DNA of 6,939 bases, taken from Rhodoferax sp. Lineage in GTDB: Bacteria > Pseudomonadota > Gammaproteobacteria > Burkholderiales > Burkholderiaceae_C. Below are positions 5,824 through 6,939 of the stretch, piece after piece. Each line of letters starts with the position of its first letter. Within the stretch, counting starts at the first letter, position 1. The position numbers and the translations under genes were made by a program. The notes under the pieces are model-generated. The model was not told where the DNA came from, searched no databases, and worked only from the letters and a program-made list of their open reading frames with translations. The stretch covers positions 1 to 6,939 of the forward strand of contig JAJAZK010000271.1 of the NCBI GenBank assembly GCA_026785765.1, read 5' to 3'.

Positions 5824-6939
5824 CTACTTTCGCTGCCAAATTGCAGCAAAAAATGCGTCTGTCCCGTGCAAATGAGGCCACACGCGCAAATATCCATACC
5901 CGGCGGAGGATTTTGTGCAAAGCAATTCGGGCGATTCGACGCCCAATTCAGCAAGCAACAGCGCGGCATCTTGCGGCAAAAAGTCGGGGTTCGCAGCCCC
6001 AAAGGCCTCAGCCACACTTTCATTTTCCTGGCGCAACATGCTGCAAGTGGCGTACACGAGACGGCCTCCCGGTTTGAGCAGCCGTGCCGCACTCTGCAAA
6101 ATTGCAGCCTGGGACACTGCCATGACTTCAATGTCCTTTAGGTCGTGACGCCACTTTAGGTCCGGGTTACGCCGCAAGGTTCCCAAACCAGAGCAAGGTG
6201 CGTCGACCAGCACCCGGTCGATCTTCCCAGACAGCCGCTTGACACGGTCATCGCGTTCATGCGCAATTGCTGCTGGGAACACATTGGACAGCCCGCTGCG
6301 GGCCAGCCGTGGCTTGATCGCGTCGAGCCGGTGCGCCGACGTATCAAACGCGTACAGTCGTCCGGTGTTGCGCATGCTGGCCCCAATTGCCAGGGTCTTG
6401 CCCCCCGCTCCAGCGCAAAAGTCCACCACCATTTCGCCGCGCCGTGCGTCAACCAGAAGCGCCAGCAATTGGGAACCCTCGTCCTGAATCTCGATGTCGC
6501 CGCGCTGAAAGATTTCCAGCCGGGTCACGGCCGGCTTGCCGCTCAGGCGCAACCCCCAAGGGGAGTACGGAGTCGGCTGGCAGGAAAAACCAAGCGAGCT
6601 AACCTCGGCCTGCACCTGCGCACGTTTGGCCTTCAAGGTATTGACACGCAAGTCCAGAGCGGCGCCCACGTCAAGGCTTTCCACCAACGGCCAAAAACCG
6701 TCCTGCAACTGGTCTTTCAGCGGCGCCACCAACCACTCCGGCAAGTTGTGCCGATGGCGCTCCATCAAATCTCGTGCCTGCACCTGATCACATTGGCTCA
6801 ACCATCTGGACTCCTGCTCCGACAATGCCGCCACCAAAAAGTCACGCGGCGCAGCAAAACCCAGGATCGCCAGCCGGCGTGCTTTTGCCCCGCTACCGGA
6901 TGGCGCAAGGTGATCAAAGAACAGTTTCTTGCGCAACAC
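5824..6939 (-). CDS. RsmB/NOP-family RNA (cytosine-5) methyltransferase, 5' partial
   Basis: A class I SAM-dependent enzyme that should place m5C on RNA, probably rRNA. In the 371 visible residues the SAM-binding motif I reads VVDFCAGAGGKT (171-182), with AFD (197-199) after it. Motif IV is VDAPCSGLGTLRRNPDLKWR (Cys249), and motif VI is LVYATCSMLRQENE (Cys299). Two-cysteine chemistry, with the TC cysteine as nucleophile, is characteristic of this family. A pre-catalytic RNA-binding-like region includes LDLRVNTLKAKR and IQDEGSQLLA. The reading frame is open at the right edge (GTG TTG CGC...) and the sequence there (LRKKLFFDHLA) looks internal, so the N-terminus is missing. Whether a NusB-like N-domain exists, and hence whether this is RsmB itself (16S C967) or a paralogue, cannot be seen. 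It ends 144 bp before the desaturase start, on the same strand. Confidence 0.93.
   Translation of the reverse strand: MLRKKLFFDHLAPSGSGAKARRLAILGFAAPRDFLVAALSEQESRWLSQCDQVQARDLMERHRHNLPEWLVAPLKDQLQDGFWPLVESLDVGAALDLRVNTLKAKRAQVQAEVSSLGFSCQPTPYSPWGLRLSGKPAVTRLEIFQRGDIEIQDEGSQLLALLVDARRGEMVVDFCAGAGGKTLAIGASMRNTGRLYAFDTSAHRLDAIKPRLARSGLSNVFPAAIAHERDDRVKRLSGKIDRVLVDAPCSGLGTLRRNPDLKWRHDLKDIEVMAVSQAAILQSAARLLKPGGRLVYATCSMLRQENESVAEAFGAANPDFLPQDAALLLAELGVESPELLCTKSSAGYGYLRVWPHLHGTDAFFAAIWQRK

Noticed and set aside
1..6939. An undescribed defence, mobile or biosynthetic system
   Set aside because: Every gene-sized stretch is explained by a known housekeeping family, and the remaining gaps are under 200 bp with only regulatory-scale structure.

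Overview
This window looks like a stretch of ordinary chromosome from a betaproteobacterium, most likely order Burkholderiales and close to the Comamonadaceae. That placement is inference from protein character: the CRP-like regulator next to trxB, the zinc-free L33, the form of the acyl desaturase, and the RsmB/NOP-type methyltransferase all read like versions from that group. Codon use looks moderately GC-rich and even across the genes. I see no mobile element, tRNA, rRNA, CRISPR array or sign of recent transfer.

Layout. Positions 1-1788 (minus) hold most of ftsK, the septal DNA translocase. It runs off the left edge and carries an apparent one-base frameshift near 1165-1170. Positions 1908-2582 (minus) encode a CRP/FNR-family regulator. 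It is divergent from trxB (2737-3687, plus), thioredoxin reductase. A strong hairpin that includes the trxB stop codon follows, then a probable promoter and a structured leader in front of rpmB (L28, 3875-4108) and rpmG (L33, 4133-4303). A perfect 12-bp hairpin flanked by A6 and T6 (4333-4361) closes that operon, and can also serve the convergent gene arriving on the other strand. That gene (4465-5679, minus) is a membrane acyl (delta-9 type) desaturase with a long helical C-terminal extension. After a 144-bp gap with two near-identical 11-bp repeats, an RsmB/NOP-family RNA m5C methyltransferase (5824-6939, minus) runs off the right edge without its N-terminus.

How the genes work together. 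The content is housekeeping: chromosome segregation (FtsK), thiol redox balance (TrxB), ribosome assembly (L28, L33, rRNA methylation) and membrane-lipid fluidity (desaturase). The regulator lies between ftsK and trxB and could control either its own promoter or trxB through the shared 154-bp divergent region, but no operator is recognisable there.

I found no credible undescribed system. The points most worth a second look are the ftsK frameshift, the transposase-like tail on the desaturase, the altered cyclic-nucleotide pocket of the regulator, a Glu in the usual ATGA motif of TrxB, and the compact terminator/promoter/leader block ahead of rpmB.
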